A DNA stretch of 27,927 nucleotides from Methylotenera_A sp049687015 (lineage in GTDB: Bacteria > Pseudomonadota > Gammaproteobacteria > Burkholderiales > Methylophilaceae): positions 1 through 27,927 of the forward strand of contig JBAVIP010000080.1 in NCBI GenBank assembly GCA_049687015.1. The letters run 5' to 3'. The notes under the pieces are model-generated. The model had not been told where the DNA came from, did not search any database, and saw only the letters and a list, made by a program, of their open reading frames with translations. Shown piece after piece: positions 1 through 8,573 of the stretch (positions are counted from its first letter, which is position 1; each line of letters opens with the position of its first letter). Both the position numbers and the translations under genes were made by a program.

Positions 1-102
1 GTAGTTGCTCCTGCTCCTGTAGTTGCTCCTGCTCCTGTAGTTGCTCCTGCTCCTGTAGTTGCTCCTGCTCCTGTAGTTGCTCCTGCTCCTGCTCCTGCTC
101 CT
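1..102 (+). repeat. In-frame 18-bp tandem repeat (VVAPAP), five copies plus partial units
   Basis: The 18-base unit gtagttgctcctgctcct occurs five times without a mismatch at 1-90, followed by two further copies of its gctcct half (91-102). The unit is a multiple of three and encodes Val-Val-Ala-Pro-Ala-Pro. The array probably continues to the left of the window. Identical copies at DNA level suggest recent expansion or contraction by slippage. Confidence 0.97.
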
Positions 103-1029
103 GCAGCTGGTGCAAATATTATACAAACAGGACTAATGCCAGCGGTGAATATTAATAAAAATATAGTACCAGCTGTGGGGTGGTCAAATTTAAGAGTGAT
201 GCCTACTAGTGAGCAACCATCAGCTAGTGATGTTGGAGCATTTAGAATTTTTTGTAGTATAAGTCATATGTCTAACGATGACCCAATAGTGTACCCAAAT
301 CAGCAAGGTGCAGCACATCACCATACTTTTTATGGCAACACTTCGGTTAATTATAAAAGTAATCTAATGACTTTATCAACCACAGGTAATAGCACTTGTA
401 ATGGTGGCGTTATGAATCGGTCTGCATACTGGCATCCTTCTATAATTGACACCGCTACTGGCACTCCTATGGCTCCAACCAACGCTCTGTTTTATTATAA
501 AACTGATAGCCCTCCAGTAACTGCACCACCTAAAGGCTTAAGAATGATTGCTGGAAATGCAAAAGCTACTACAGCAGCGGCTTCTGAAGCTATCTATACT
601 TGCATTGCTCCCAACGGTCAAAATAGAGGCTGGAACCCAAGCATTCCTAACTGTGCAGTAGGAGATGTATTTGAAATGGTTGTTAATTTTCCATCCTGCT
701 GGGATGGGGTAAATTTAGATAGTCCAAATCATAAAGATCATATGGCTTATCGAGGTGCTGGAGGGTGTCCTGCAACACATCCTGTAAAGATTCCTGGAAT
801 ATCCATAACAGTAAACTATGATATTACTAGACCAAACCAAACCGTGAATTGGAGATTATCTAGTGATAATTATTCAAATACGCAACCAGGTGGCTACTCT
901 GGACATGCCGACTGGGTTAACGGCTGGGATGAGACTTTTATTTCTACTTTTGTAAAAAATTGTTTAAATAAAACTCTAGATTGTCACGCTCACTTACTGG
1001 GCGATGGCAGACAGTTTTATGACTACTAA
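1..1029 (+). CDS. DUF1996 domain protein with Val/Ala/Pro repeat linker (5' end missing)
   Basis: The reading frame is open from the first base of the window, so the gene starts further left; the ATG at 136 is internal. Codons 1-36 encode a Val-Val-Ala-Pro-Ala-Pro repeat that looks like a flexible linker. The rest matches the DUF1996 pattern: FRIFCSISH near codons 81-89 followed by DDPIV, a His-His-His-Thr-Phe-Tyr-Gly-Asn-Thr stretch near codons 106-114, and a later SAYWHPSI motif. Several cysteines (CNGG, CIAPN, CWDG, CPATH, NCLN, DCHAH) suggest disulphides and an exported protein, but any signal peptide lies outside the window. The family's biochemical function is not known to me. The gene is visibly richer in A and T than the neighbouring nuo genes and uses AGA and TTA codons often, which may indicate transfer. 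It ends at a strong hairpin. DUF1996 is a fairly safe call; function is open. Confidence 0.8.
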   Translation, partial: VVAPAPVVAPAPVVAPAPVVAPAPVVAPAPAPAPAAGANIIQTGLMPAVNINKNIVPAVGWSNLRVMPTSEQPSASDVGAFRIFCSISHMSNDDPIVYPNQQGAAHHHTFYGNTSVNYKSNLMTLSTTGNSTCNGGVMNRSAYWHPSIIDTATGTPMAPTNALFYYKTDSPPVTAPPKGLRMIAGNAKATTAAASEAIYTCIAPNGQNRGWNPSIPNCAVGDVFEMVVNFPSCWDGVNLDSPNHKDHMAYRGAGGCPATHPVKIPGISITVNYDITRPNQTVNWRLSSDNYSNTQPGGYSGHADWVNGWDETFISTFVKNCLNKTLDCHAHLLGDGRQFYDY

Positions 1030-1045
1030 TTCATAGCAGCTCAGT

Positions 1046-1075
1046 AAAAAAGCCAGACTAATGTCTGGCTTTTTT
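1046..1075. terminator. Bidirectional intrinsic terminator between the DUF1996 gene and nuoN
   Basis: A perfect inverted repeat has arms 1046-1058 and 1063-1075 (GCCAGAC core flanked by A6 and T6) and a four-base loop. The T run follows the stem on both strands, so it can end the DUF1996 transcript (plus) and the nuo transcript (minus; nuoN stops at 1116). Confidence 0.93.
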
Positions 1076-1115
1076 ATTTTCTAAAATTTACTGATAACCC
1101 TAATAAGCAAACCTG

Positions 1116-2564
1116 TTATTGCAAACTTCTAGCGATCGCGGCGGCGCAAATGTTCATCAAGGTCTGTGGCATTAGCCCCAGCGCCAACAGTGCTAAGGCA
1201 TTGGTGCTCAGGATAAATTTCATATCAAGAGGCGCGCTGATAGCTGCTTGGTCTTGCGGTACATCAAAATACATCAGCTTCACAATACGCAGATAGTAGA
1301 ATGCACCTATCACCGCCATCAGCACAGCAAACACCACTGCCCATATATAACCCGCCTGCAAAGCCGCCTGCAACACGATAAATTTGGCATAAAAGCCAAT
1401 GGTAGGTGGCACGCCCGCCATGCTGAACATGGTAATGAGCATCAAAAATGCAGCCCAAGGACTGCGCAGGTTAAGGCCTTTCAAGTCGTCCAGACTCTCA
1501 GCTTCAAATCCCTTGCGGGATAATAATATAATCATGCCGAAACCTGCCAAGGTCATCAGCACATAGGCACTGATGTAAAACATGCTTGAAGCATAGCCAT
1601 TCAGGCTGCCGCTCATTAACCCAAACAACAAAAAGCCGATGTGCGAGATGGTAGAATACGCCAGCATGCGCTTCAAGTTGGTCTGTGCAATCGCAGTAAT
1701 GTTACCAATGGCAATAGACAGCACAGCCATAATCAGCAGCATATCTTGCCAATCGGCTGTGAGCGGCTGCAGGCCTTGCGCTAATAACCGTATGGCAATG
1801 GCGAAGGCAGCAAATTTTGGCACCGAGCCTATCAGCATGGTGATGCTGGTTGGTGCGCCTTGGTACACATCGGGCACCCACATTTGAAACGGCACCGCAC
1901 CAAACTTAAACGCCAAGCCCGCAACGATAAACACCAAACCCAATATCAAGACCGGATTTTTAGGATTGGTTTCTTGCAAGGCGCTGGTAATTTCTGCCAG
2001 ATTCAAGCTGCCTGTCATGCCGTAAATCATGCTCATACCGTAGAGCAACATGCCCGAGGCCAACGCACCGAGCACGAAATATTTCATGGCAGCTTCAGAT
2101 GATTTTGCATTATCTCTATCGAGCGCAACCAATGAATACAGACAAAGCGAGAGCAGCTCCAGCCCCATATAAATGGTCAGCATGCTTTGGCCGGACACCA
2201 TGATCATCATACCCAGTACCGAAAACAAGACCAGCGCATAATATTCGCCGCGGAACATATTGCGCAGCTGCATGTATTGCCGCGTATACACGAACATCAC
2301 CGAAGTCCCTAATAAAATCATCAACTTGAGCACATCGCTTAAGGTGTCATCCACAAACATGCCGCTGAATGCATATCCTACAGCAGGCGTATGTGCCCCT
2401 ACAGTGAAATAAGCCGCTGCAAATAAGGTAAATTGCGCCAAACCATAAATAACGATTTTATTTTTAGGTTTTAAAAATAAATCGGCCAGCAAAATAAACA
2501 TCGCCATGCACAGCACGGTAAGTTCAGGCAACACGGCCATCAGATCGAATTGAATATTTTCCAT
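1116..2564 (-). CDS. nuoN: NADH-quinone oxidoreductase subunit N (complex I antiporter-like)
   Basis: NuoN is the smallest of the three antiporter-like proton-channel subunits in the membrane arm of complex I. I place the start at the ATG at 2564 (MENIQFDLMAVLPEL), two bases after the nuoM stop. An ATG at 2615 would add 17 residues of non-membrane sequence and overlap nuoM by 49 bases. The resulting 482 residues fit the family. The protein is almost entirely hydrophobic helices. It carries the conserved Glu in YMGLELLSL (about residue 136), which matches the channel glutamate of this family, and a typical NLKRMLAYSTISHIGF stretch. It is the last gene of the nuo operon, with a terminator just downstream at 1046-1075. 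Confidence 0.97.
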   Translation of the reverse strand: MENIQFDLMAVLPELTVLCMAMFILLADLFLKPKNKIVIYGLAQFTLFAAAYFTVGAHTPAVGYAFSGMFVDDTLSDVLKLMILLGTSVMFVYTRQYMQLRNMFRGEYYALVLFSVLGMMIMVSGQSMLTIYMGLELLSLCLYSLVALDRDNAKSSEAAMKYFVLGALASGMLLYGMSMIYGMTGSLNLAEITSALQETNPKNPVLILGLVFIVAGLAFKFGAVPFQMWVPDVYQGAPTSITMLIGSVPKFAAFAIAIRLLAQGLQPLTADWQDMLLIMAVLSIAIGNITAIAQTNLKRMLAYSTISHIGFLLFGLMSGSLNGYASSMFYISAYVLMTLAGFGMIILLSRKGFEAESLDDLKGLNLRSPWAAFLMLITMFSMAGVPPTIGFYAKFIVLQAALQAGYIWAVVFAVLMAVIGAFYYLRIVKLMYFDVPQDQAAISAPLDMKFILSTNALALLALGLMPQTLMNICAAAIARSLQ

Positions 2565-2566
2565 GC

Positions 2567-4075
2567 CTATAAACCTGCCACCGGTAATTTGCTGATTGCC
2601 ATATGACCCAGCCATTGCGCTGCGCTGACGTGGGTGAAATCGGTAATGAGTTTAGGGTACACGCCAAAACCAATCACCATTAGCGCCAACACTGCCAAGA
2701 TTAAAAATTCACGGCGATTCAAATCATTAAGCTCCGCCACTTTTGGATTAGCAACATCGCCATAAAACACGCGCTTCACCATCCATAACGTATAAGCCGC
2801 GCCGAATATCAGTGTAGTTGCTGCTAAGAATGCCACCCAGAAATTGAATTTGACCGCAGCCAGGATCACCATGAATTCACCCACAAAGCCAGACGTGCCA
2901 GGCAAGCCGCTATTAGCCATGGCAAACAGCACCATAAACGCTGCAAAAATCGGCATCGTGTTGACCACGCCGCCGTAATCGGCAATTTGACGACTGTGCA
3001 TGCGGTCGTACAACACACCCACGCACAAGAACATGGCGGCTGAAATAAAGCCATGTGAAATCATCTGCACGATTGCGCCCTCGAGCCCTAATTGGCTGAA
3101 TATAAAAAAGCCTAACGTCACAAAACCCATGTGCGAGATAGACGAATAAGCAATGAGTTTTTTCATGTCTTTTTGTACCAGCGCTACCAATGCAATATAA
3201 ACGATAGCGATTAAAGACAGCGTAATCATGAAGCCGGATAAATAATGCGCAGCATCGGGCGCAATCGGCATGGCAAAGCGTAAAAAGCTGTAACCGCCAA
3301 GTTTCAGCATAATCGCTGCCAGCACTACAGAGCCGCCGGTAGGCGCTTCCACGTGTGCATCTGGTAACCAGGTATGTACCGGCCACATCGGTATTTTCAC
3401 TGCAAACGCCATGAAAAAAGCCATGAAAATTAAAATCTGTTCATTCAGTGTAAGCGGCAATTGATAAAAATCCGTTACCTCGAAGCTACCTGTTTTTTGA
3501 AACAGATAGATAAACGCAACCAGCATGAGCAACGAGCCAAGCAGCGTATACAGAAAGAATTTAATCGTGGCGTAAACGCGATTTGCTCCGCCCCAGATGC
3601 CAATCACCAAAAACATCGGGATCAGCATCGCCTCCCAGAACACGTAGTATAGAATGCCATCCAGCGCACTGAATACGCCGATCATCAGACCGCTCATGAT
3701 CAAGAACGCCGCCATGTACTGTGCGATATTTTTTGTAATCACTTCCCAAGCGGCAATCACAACAATCACCGTGGTAAAACTCGTCAGCAATATCAGGGGC
3801 ACAGCAATACCATCTACCCCCAAGTGATAATTAATATTGAAGCTGGGGATCCATTGCGCCATTTCCTCAAACTGGAAAGCGCCTTTAGTAAAGTCAAATT
3901 TAGCGTAAAGCGGTAAAGTAGCGAAAAAGGCTGCAAGGCTGCCTGCCAGTGCGAGCCAGCGCGTAAAGGCTGCCTTGTTATCGCTACCAAGCAGCAACAC
4001 AACGATACCCGCCAGTATTGGCAGCCAGATGGAAACACTTAACACATGGTGATTTAATATATTTAAGTACAGCAT
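2567..4075 (-). CDS. nuoM: NADH-quinone oxidoreductase subunit M (complex I antiporter-like)
   Basis: NuoM is the central antiporter-like subunit of the membrane arm. The 502 residues match the family length. Visible hallmarks are FWEAMLIPMF with Glu148 (the conserved proton-channel glutamate), PMWPVHTWLPDAHVEAPT, and the DMKKLIAYSSISHMGF helix shared by all Mrp-type subunits. The ATG directly follows the nuoL TAA with no gap, and the TAG lies two bases before nuoN, so translation of the three antiporter genes is probably coupled. Nothing unusual was seen. Confidence 0.98.
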   Translation of the reverse strand: MLYLNILNHHVLSVSIWLPILAGIVVLLLGSDNKAAFTRWLALAGSLAAFFATLPLYAKFDFTKGAFQFEEMAQWIPSFNINYHLGVDGIAVPLILLTSFTTVIVVIAAWEVITKNIAQYMAAFLIMSGLMIGVFSALDGILYYVFWEAMLIPMFLVIGIWGGANRVYATIKFFLYTLLGSLLMLVAFIYLFQKTGSFEVTDFYQLPLTLNEQILIFMAFFMAFAVKIPMWPVHTWLPDAHVEAPTGGSVVLAAIMLKLGGYSFLRFAMPIAPDAAHYLSGFMITLSLIAIVYIALVALVQKDMKKLIAYSSISHMGFVTLGFFIFSQLGLEGAIVQMISHGFISAAMFLCVGVLYDRMHSRQIADYGGVVNTMPIFAAFMVLFAMANSGLPGTSGFVGEFMVILAAVKFNFWVAFLAATTLIFGAAYTLWMVKRVFYGDVANPKVAELNDLNRREFLILAVLALMVIGFGVYPKLITDFTHVSAAQWLGHMAISKLPVAGL

Positions 4076-6094
4076 TTAGTTTATTTTTATAAAGAAGGTT
4101 AACATCAAAAACACGCCAATAATCATGGCGAAAGCGTAGTGGTAAATCAGCCCAGACTGCAGCTGACGAATAATGCCTGAAATACGGCCAACCAATCTCG
4201 CAGTGCCGTTAACCATTGTGCCGTCGATCAGCTGCACATCGCCAATCTGCCACAATTTATTTCCTATCCAGCGCGCACCGCCAGCAAATACGCGCTCGTT
4301 AAAGCTATCGAAACCATATTTATTTTCTAAAATCTGGTAAATAGTATTGAAGCGCTGTTGCAAGCTGGCAGGAATGTCAGGCCGTTTCATATAGAAGAAC
4401 CAAGCTAAAGTTACGCCACCGGCCGCCAATAGGAATGGTAGCGTCAGTACGCCATGTAGCGCCATGCCAGCTGGAGAATGTAAGATTTCAGCATAATGAT
4501 GCGCTAAATGCGTCATGGCGGGATGATTCGCGCTATCAACCAAAATTACGCCGTTAAAAAAATGTCCGAACAGCATAGGCTCTATCGTAATGTAGCCGAT
4601 GACAACTGAAGGAATTGCCAGCAATATCAACGGCAGCTTCACCACCAAGCCCGGTTCATGTGGGTCATCATGAGGAGTTAGTCCGTGATGATGCCCATGA
4701 TCACCGTGATCTGCGTCATGTTTTGCCTCGCGCCATTTCTCTTTGCCGTGGAACACTAAAAAGTAAAGCCGGAATGAATAAAACGCCGTCACAAATACGC
4801 CCGTCAGTACCGCAAAATAAGCGAAGCCGCTACCGGGAATGTTCGAGAATTTAGCAGCCTCGATAATGCTGTCTTTTGAGTAAAAACCCGCGAAAAATGG
4901 GGTGCCGATGAGTGCCAGCGAGCCTACAAGCGACGTAATCCAAGTCACCGGCATATACTTTTTCAGGTTCCCCATATTACGAATATCCTGATCATGATGC
5001 ATGCCCATAATCACCGAACCCGCCGCCAGGAACAGCAATGCCTTAAAGAAAGCGTGTGTCATTAAGTGAAAGATTGCGACTGAATAAGCCGATGCGCCAA
5101 GCGCCACTGTCATATAGCCTAATTGCGATAGCGTGGAATAGGCCACCACGCGCTTGATGTCATTCTGGATAATGCCCAGAAAGCCCATAAATAGTGCAGT
5201 GATGGCACCGATAATCATCACAAACGATAGGGCTGTCGTTGAAAGCTCAAACAGCGGTGACATGCGCGCCACCATAAAAATCCCCGCCGTCACCATCGTT
5301 GCGGCGTGAATCAAGGCAGAAATCGGTGTCGGGCCTTCCATCGAATCCGGCAGCCACACATGCAGAGGCACTTGCGCCGATTTACCCATAGCGCCTATAA
5401 ACAGCAAGATACAGGTCACTGTCATGAGCGACCAGGAGAGATTTGGAATAATGCTCACCTTCATATCGGCCATACTAGGTGCGGTTTGGAATACAGAGGC
5501 GTAATCCAGACTACCAAAGTAGTACAACACCATGCCAATACCCAGCAAGAAGCCAAAATCACCGACGCGGTTCACTAGAAACGCTTTAAGATTCGCATAA
5601 ATCGCGGTTGGGCGCGTGTACCAGAACCCAATCAGCAAGTATGACACCAGGCCGACCGCTTCCCAGCCAAAAAACAGCTGCATAAAATTGTTGCTCATCA
5701 CCAGCATCAGCATCGAGAAGGTGAACAAGGAAATATAGCTAAAAAAGCGTGTGTAGCCCGGATCTTCCGCCATATAGCCAACGGTATAAATATGCACCAT
5801 GAGCGAAACGAACGTCACTACCACCATCATCATGGCGCTTAAATTATCAATCAGGAAACCGACATTAAACTGGATATCGCCCGAAGCGAGCCATGTGTAT
5901 AAGTTACCGTTAAAGATATAGCCGTTTAGCGTAGCATTGAGCACATAAGCTGAAAGCACAAATGCAGCACCGACTGCACCAATAGTGAGCCAGTGCGCGG
6001 CAGCGCGTGGCAGTATTCGGCCAAATAGGCCAACAATTACCGCGGCAACCAATGGCAATAAAACGATTAATAAAGAAATTTGTGGCAATGTCAT
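4076..6094 (-). CDS. nuoL: NADH-quinone oxidoreductase subunit L (complex I antiporter-like)
   Basis: NuoL is the distal antiporter-like subunit, with the long lateral helix along the membrane arm. The 672 residues fit bacterial NuoL. The conserved Glu145 lies in FFGWEAVGLVSYLLIGFW. The motifs QVPLHVWLPDSMEGPTPISA and NDIKRVVAYSTLSQLGYM are typical. A hydrophilic loop around residues 453-477 is unusually rich in His and Asp (HDADHGDHGHHHG and further residues). The C-terminal part (about 580-672) holds the segment leading to the last membrane helix. It sits 13 bases after nuoK and its stop abuts the nuoM ATG. Confidence 0.98.
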   Translation of the reverse strand: MTLPQISLLIVLLPLVAAVIVGLFGRILPRAAAHWLTIGAVGAAFVLSAYVLNATLNGYIFNGNLYTWLASGDIQFNVGFLIDNLSAMMMVVVTFVSLMVHIYTVGYMAEDPGYTRFFSYISLFTFSMLMLVMSNNFMQLFFGWEAVGLVSYLLIGFWYTRPTAIYANLKAFLVNRVGDFGFLLGIGMVLYYFGSLDYASVFQTAPSMADMKVSIIPNLSWSLMTVTCILLFIGAMGKSAQVPLHVWLPDSMEGPTPISALIHAATMVTAGIFMVARMSPLFELSTTALSFVMIIGAITALFMGFLGIIQNDIKRVVAYSTLSQLGYMTVALGASAYSVAIFHLMTHAFFKALLFLAAGSVIMGMHHDQDIRNMGNLKKYMPVTWITSLVGSLALIGTPFFAGFYSKDSIIEAAKFSNIPGSGFAYFAVLTGVFVTAFYSFRLYFLVFHGKEKWREAKHDADHGDHGHHHGLTPHDDPHEPGLVVKLPLILLAIPSVVIGYITIEPMLFGHFFNGVILVDSANHPAMTHLAHHYAEILHSPAGMALHGVLTLPFLLAAGGVTLAWFFYMKRPDIPASLQQRFNTIYQILENKYGFDSFNERVFAGGARWIGNKLWQIGDVQLIDGTMVNGTARLVGRISGIIRQLQSGLIYHYAFAMIIGVFLMLTFFIKIN

Positions 6095-6107
6095 ATTTTT
6101 ATTCTTT

Positions 6108-6413
6108 TTAGCCTTTTAATGAATCCAAATCATCTACATTAATGGTGCGTAAATTGCGGAACAATACCACTAGAATCGCCAAGCCAATGGCAGATTCTGC
6201 CGCCGCAACAGTGAGGATGAAGAACACGAACACTTGGCCAGCGATGTCATTCAGATAATGTGAAAACGCAATGAAATTCAGATTCACAGCAAGCAGCATC
6301 AACTCAATCGCCATCAGCAAAATAATCACGTTCTTGCGATTCAGGAAAATGCCAATCACGCTGACGGCAAACAGCAGCGCACCTAAAATGAGGTAATGCG
6401 ACAAACCTACCAT
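6108..6413 (-). CDS. nuoK: NADH-quinone oxidoreductase subunit K
   Basis: A small membrane subunit of complex I (MrpC-like) with three predicted helices; the 101 residues match the family exactly. The second helix carries the conserved Glu in LLMAIELMLLAVNLNF, and the third has the second conserved Glu in TVAAAESAIGLAI; both take part in the proton path. Its ATG overlaps the nuoJ stop by one base (TAATG), a usual sign of translational coupling. Confidence 0.98.
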   Translation of the reverse strand: MVGLSHYLILGALLFAVSVIGIFLNRKNVIILLMAIELMLLAVNLNFIAFSHYLNDIAGQVFVFFILTVAAAESAIGLAILVVLFRNLRTINVDDLDSLKG

Positions 6414-7045
6414 TATTTCTTTTCCTCTATTGCGGTGTCTGCAGAGGTATCAATTTCTACCACTGCACCCATTTTTACAATGCGAATACGATCCTGCTTT
6501 TTAACCAATACCTGGTCGGCAGGATTCATCGACTTGCTATCTTTCCTGTCCCTTAATGTGAGCACGATTGCCGCGATGATCGCTACCAGCAACACTACGG
6601 AAGCAAGTTCAAATGGCAGTAGGTATTCGGTATAAAGCACATGCCCCAACTCTGCAGTATTGCTGTAGTCAGCGGGCTTGCTTGCCGCCTTGGTAACGCC
6701 AAAATACTTGCCGCCCAATACCATCACCATCTCCACCGCCATCAGCAAGCCTATCGTGCCTGCCATCGGCAGATATTCCCAAAAGCCTTCGCGCAGCTTG
6801 TCGATATTGATATCCAGCATCATCACCACGAATAAAAACAGCACCATCACTGCGCCCACGTACACCAAAACAAGTGCGATGGCTAAAAATTCAGCTTCCA
6901 GTAACAACCAGATGCCTGCAGCGGTAAAAAACGCCAACACCAGAAACAAAGCCGCATGCACAGGATTGCGTGTGGTAATCACGCGCATACCGGCAAACAG
7001 CAAAATTGCGGCTAAAGTATAAAAAACGAAGTCAGTAAATATCAT
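6413..7045 (-). CDS. nuoJ: NADH-quinone oxidoreductase subunit J
   Basis: NuoJ is a five-helix membrane subunit near the quinone end of the membrane arm. The 210 residues are in the normal range. The start MIFTDFVFYTLAAILLFAG, the helix VHAALFLVLAFFTAAGIW and the following EFLAIALVLVYVGAVMVLFLFVVMML are characteristic (the latter includes the helix known to change shape in complex I structures). The C-terminal tail (about 165-210) is charged and soluble, ending in EEKK. The gene overlaps nuoK by one base and lies six bases after nuoI. Confidence 0.97.
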   Translation of the reverse strand: MIFTDFVFYTLAAILLFAGMRVITTRNPVHAALFLVLAFFTAAGIWLLLEAEFLAIALVLVYVGAVMVLFLFVVMMLDINIDKLREGFWEYLPMAGTIGLLMAVEMVMVLGGKYFGVTKAASKPADYSNTAELGHVLYTEYLLPFELASVVLLVAIIAAIVLTLRDRKDSKSMNPADQVLVKKQDRIRIVKMGAVVEIDTSADTAIEEKK

Positions 7046-7051
7046 ACTCTG

Positions 7052-7543
7052 TTACCTGAAATCCTTATCCTGCGCGCGGTCTGCAGCAATTTGTTTCTCG
7101 TGCTTATCGCCTACTGCCAGCAGCATCTGTTTGGTGTAAATCAAATCGCCGCGCTGCTCGCCATGGTAATCAAAAATACGTGTTTCTACGATTGAATCTA
7201 CCGGGCAAGACTCTTCGCACAGCCCGCAGAATATACATTTGGTTAAATCGATATCATATCTGGTAGTTCTGCGCGTATTATCTTCGCGCTGCTCCGATTC
7301 TATGGTAATCGCCATCGCCGGACAAACTGCCTCACATAATTTACAGGCAATGCAGCGTTCCTCGCCATTGGGGTAGCGGCGTAGCGCATGCAAGCCCCTG
7401 AAACGCGGCGATTGCGGCGTACGCTCCTCAGGATATTGAATAGTAATCTTACGTGCGAAGAAGTAGCGGCCTGTGAGCGCCATGCCTTTTAGCAGTTCCC
7501 ACAACACCAGGCTACTTAACGTGTTTTTAATCAATTTAATCAT
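7052..7543 (-). CDS. nuoI: NADH-quinone oxidoreductase subunit I (two 4Fe-4S clusters)
   Basis: NuoI is the ferredoxin-like subunit that carries clusters N6a and N6b and passes electrons from NuoG to NuoB. Two complete CxxCxxCxxxCP motifs are present: Cys64, 67, 70, 74 and Cys103, 106, 109, 113. The N-terminal amphipathic helix (about residues 1-30) anchors the protein to the membrane arm. The length of 163 residues is standard. One base separates it from the nuoH stop. Confidence 0.98.
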   Translation of the reverse strand: MIKLIKNTLSSLVLWELLKGMALTGRYFFARKITIQYPEERTPQSPRFRGLHALRRYPNGEERCIACKLCEAVCPAMAITIESEQREDNTRRTTRYDIDLTKCIFCGLCEESCPVDSIVETRIFDYHGEQRGDLIYTKQMLLAVGDKHEKQIAADRAQDKDFR

Positions 7544-7544
7544 G

Positions 7545-8573
7545 CTAATGGAACAAATATCCGAGTGAAGTCTGCATCATACCGCCGACAAAGATAATCC
7601 ATACCAGCGTAATGGGAATAAATACTTTCCAGCCCAGGCGCATGATTTGGTCGTACCTATATCTAGGAAACGTTGCCCTGAACCATAAAAAGAAGAATAC
7701 CAAAAAGCACATTTTTGCCAAAAACCACAAAATACTATCGGGCAAGAATGGGAAAGGTGATAGCCAGCCGCCCAAAAACATCGTCGCTGCAAGTGCACAA
7801 ACCAGCCAGATATTGGCGTATTCTGCCAGGAAAAAGATGGCAAACGCCATGCCGGAGTATTCCACATGAAAACCCGCAACGATTTCTGACTCACCCTCAG
7901 CCACGTCAAACGGTGCGCGGTTGGTTTCGGCCACTGCACTAATAAAATATACGATAAACAGCGGAAATAACGGTAAGAAATACCAATGCCAGAAGCCACC
8001 TTGCTGGCCCATGACGATTTTGCCCAAATTGAGGGAATTAGAGCACATCAGTACGCCCACCAGCGCGAAGCCCATGGCGATTTCATACGACACGATTTGT
8101 GCAGCAGAGCGCAAACTGCCTAAGAATGCGTATTTAGAATTGGATGCCCAGCCCGCAATGATGACGCCGTAGACCGCGACAGACGTCATCGCCAGAATGT
8201 ACAGCAAACCCGCGTCAATATTGGCCAGCACCTTGGTGCCGTCAAACGGGATCACAGCCCAGGCCGCAAAGGCTGGTGCAATTGCCAATACCGGGCCAAT
8301 AAAAAACAGGGCCTTGCTGGAAGCGGTAGGTAAAATAATTTCTTTAAACAGCAGTTTTACGCCATCCGCAATCGGTTGCAGCAAACCAAAATATCCAACG
8401 CGATTGGGCCCGATACGCACCTGCATATAACCGATGACTTTACGTTCGGCCAATGTGAGATAAGCGATGGCCCCCAATAGCGGCAACACAATGGCGACAA
8501 TCTTTATCAGGGTCCAGCCTGTTATCTGCACAGCGGGCCACCAACTACCAAATAGATGTGCAAGCATTTCCAT
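7545..8573 (-). CDS. nuoH: NADH-quinone oxidoreductase subunit H
   Basis: NuoH connects the peripheral and membrane arms and forms much of the quinone tunnel. The 342 residues are strongly hydrophobic, with eight or nine membrane helices. Hallmarks are AERKVIGYMQVRIGPNRVG near residues 42-60, the acidic loop AETNRAPFDVAEGESEIVAG, and FFFLWFRATFPRYRYDQIM near the C-terminus. Its ATG overlaps the nuoG stop by one base. Confidence 0.98.
   Translation of the reverse strand: MEMLAHLFGSWWPAVQITGWTLIKIVAIVLPLLGAIAYLTLAERKVIGYMQVRIGPNRVGYFGLLQPIADGVKLLFKEIILPTASSKALFFIGPVLAIAPAFAAWAVIPFDGTKVLANIDAGLLYILAMTSVAVYGVIIAGWASNSKYAFLGSLRSAAQIVSYEIAMGFALVGVLMCSNSLNLGKIVMGQQGGFWHWYFLPLFPLFIVYFISAVAETNRAPFDVAEGESEIVAGFHVEYSGMAFAIFFLAEYANIWLVCALAATMFLGGWLSPFPFLPDSILWFLAKMCFLVFFFLWFRATFPRYRYDQIMRLGWKVFIPITLVWIIFVGGMMQTSLGYLFH

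Noticed and set aside
1..102. Tandem repeat considered as a CRISPR array
   Set aside because: Units are contiguous without spacers and encode an in-frame Val/Ala/Pro linker.
2913..3386. 157-codon minus-strand open frame inside nuoM
   Set aside because: It is an alternative frame of nuoM, with a Cys/Arg-rich translation typical of shadow frames.
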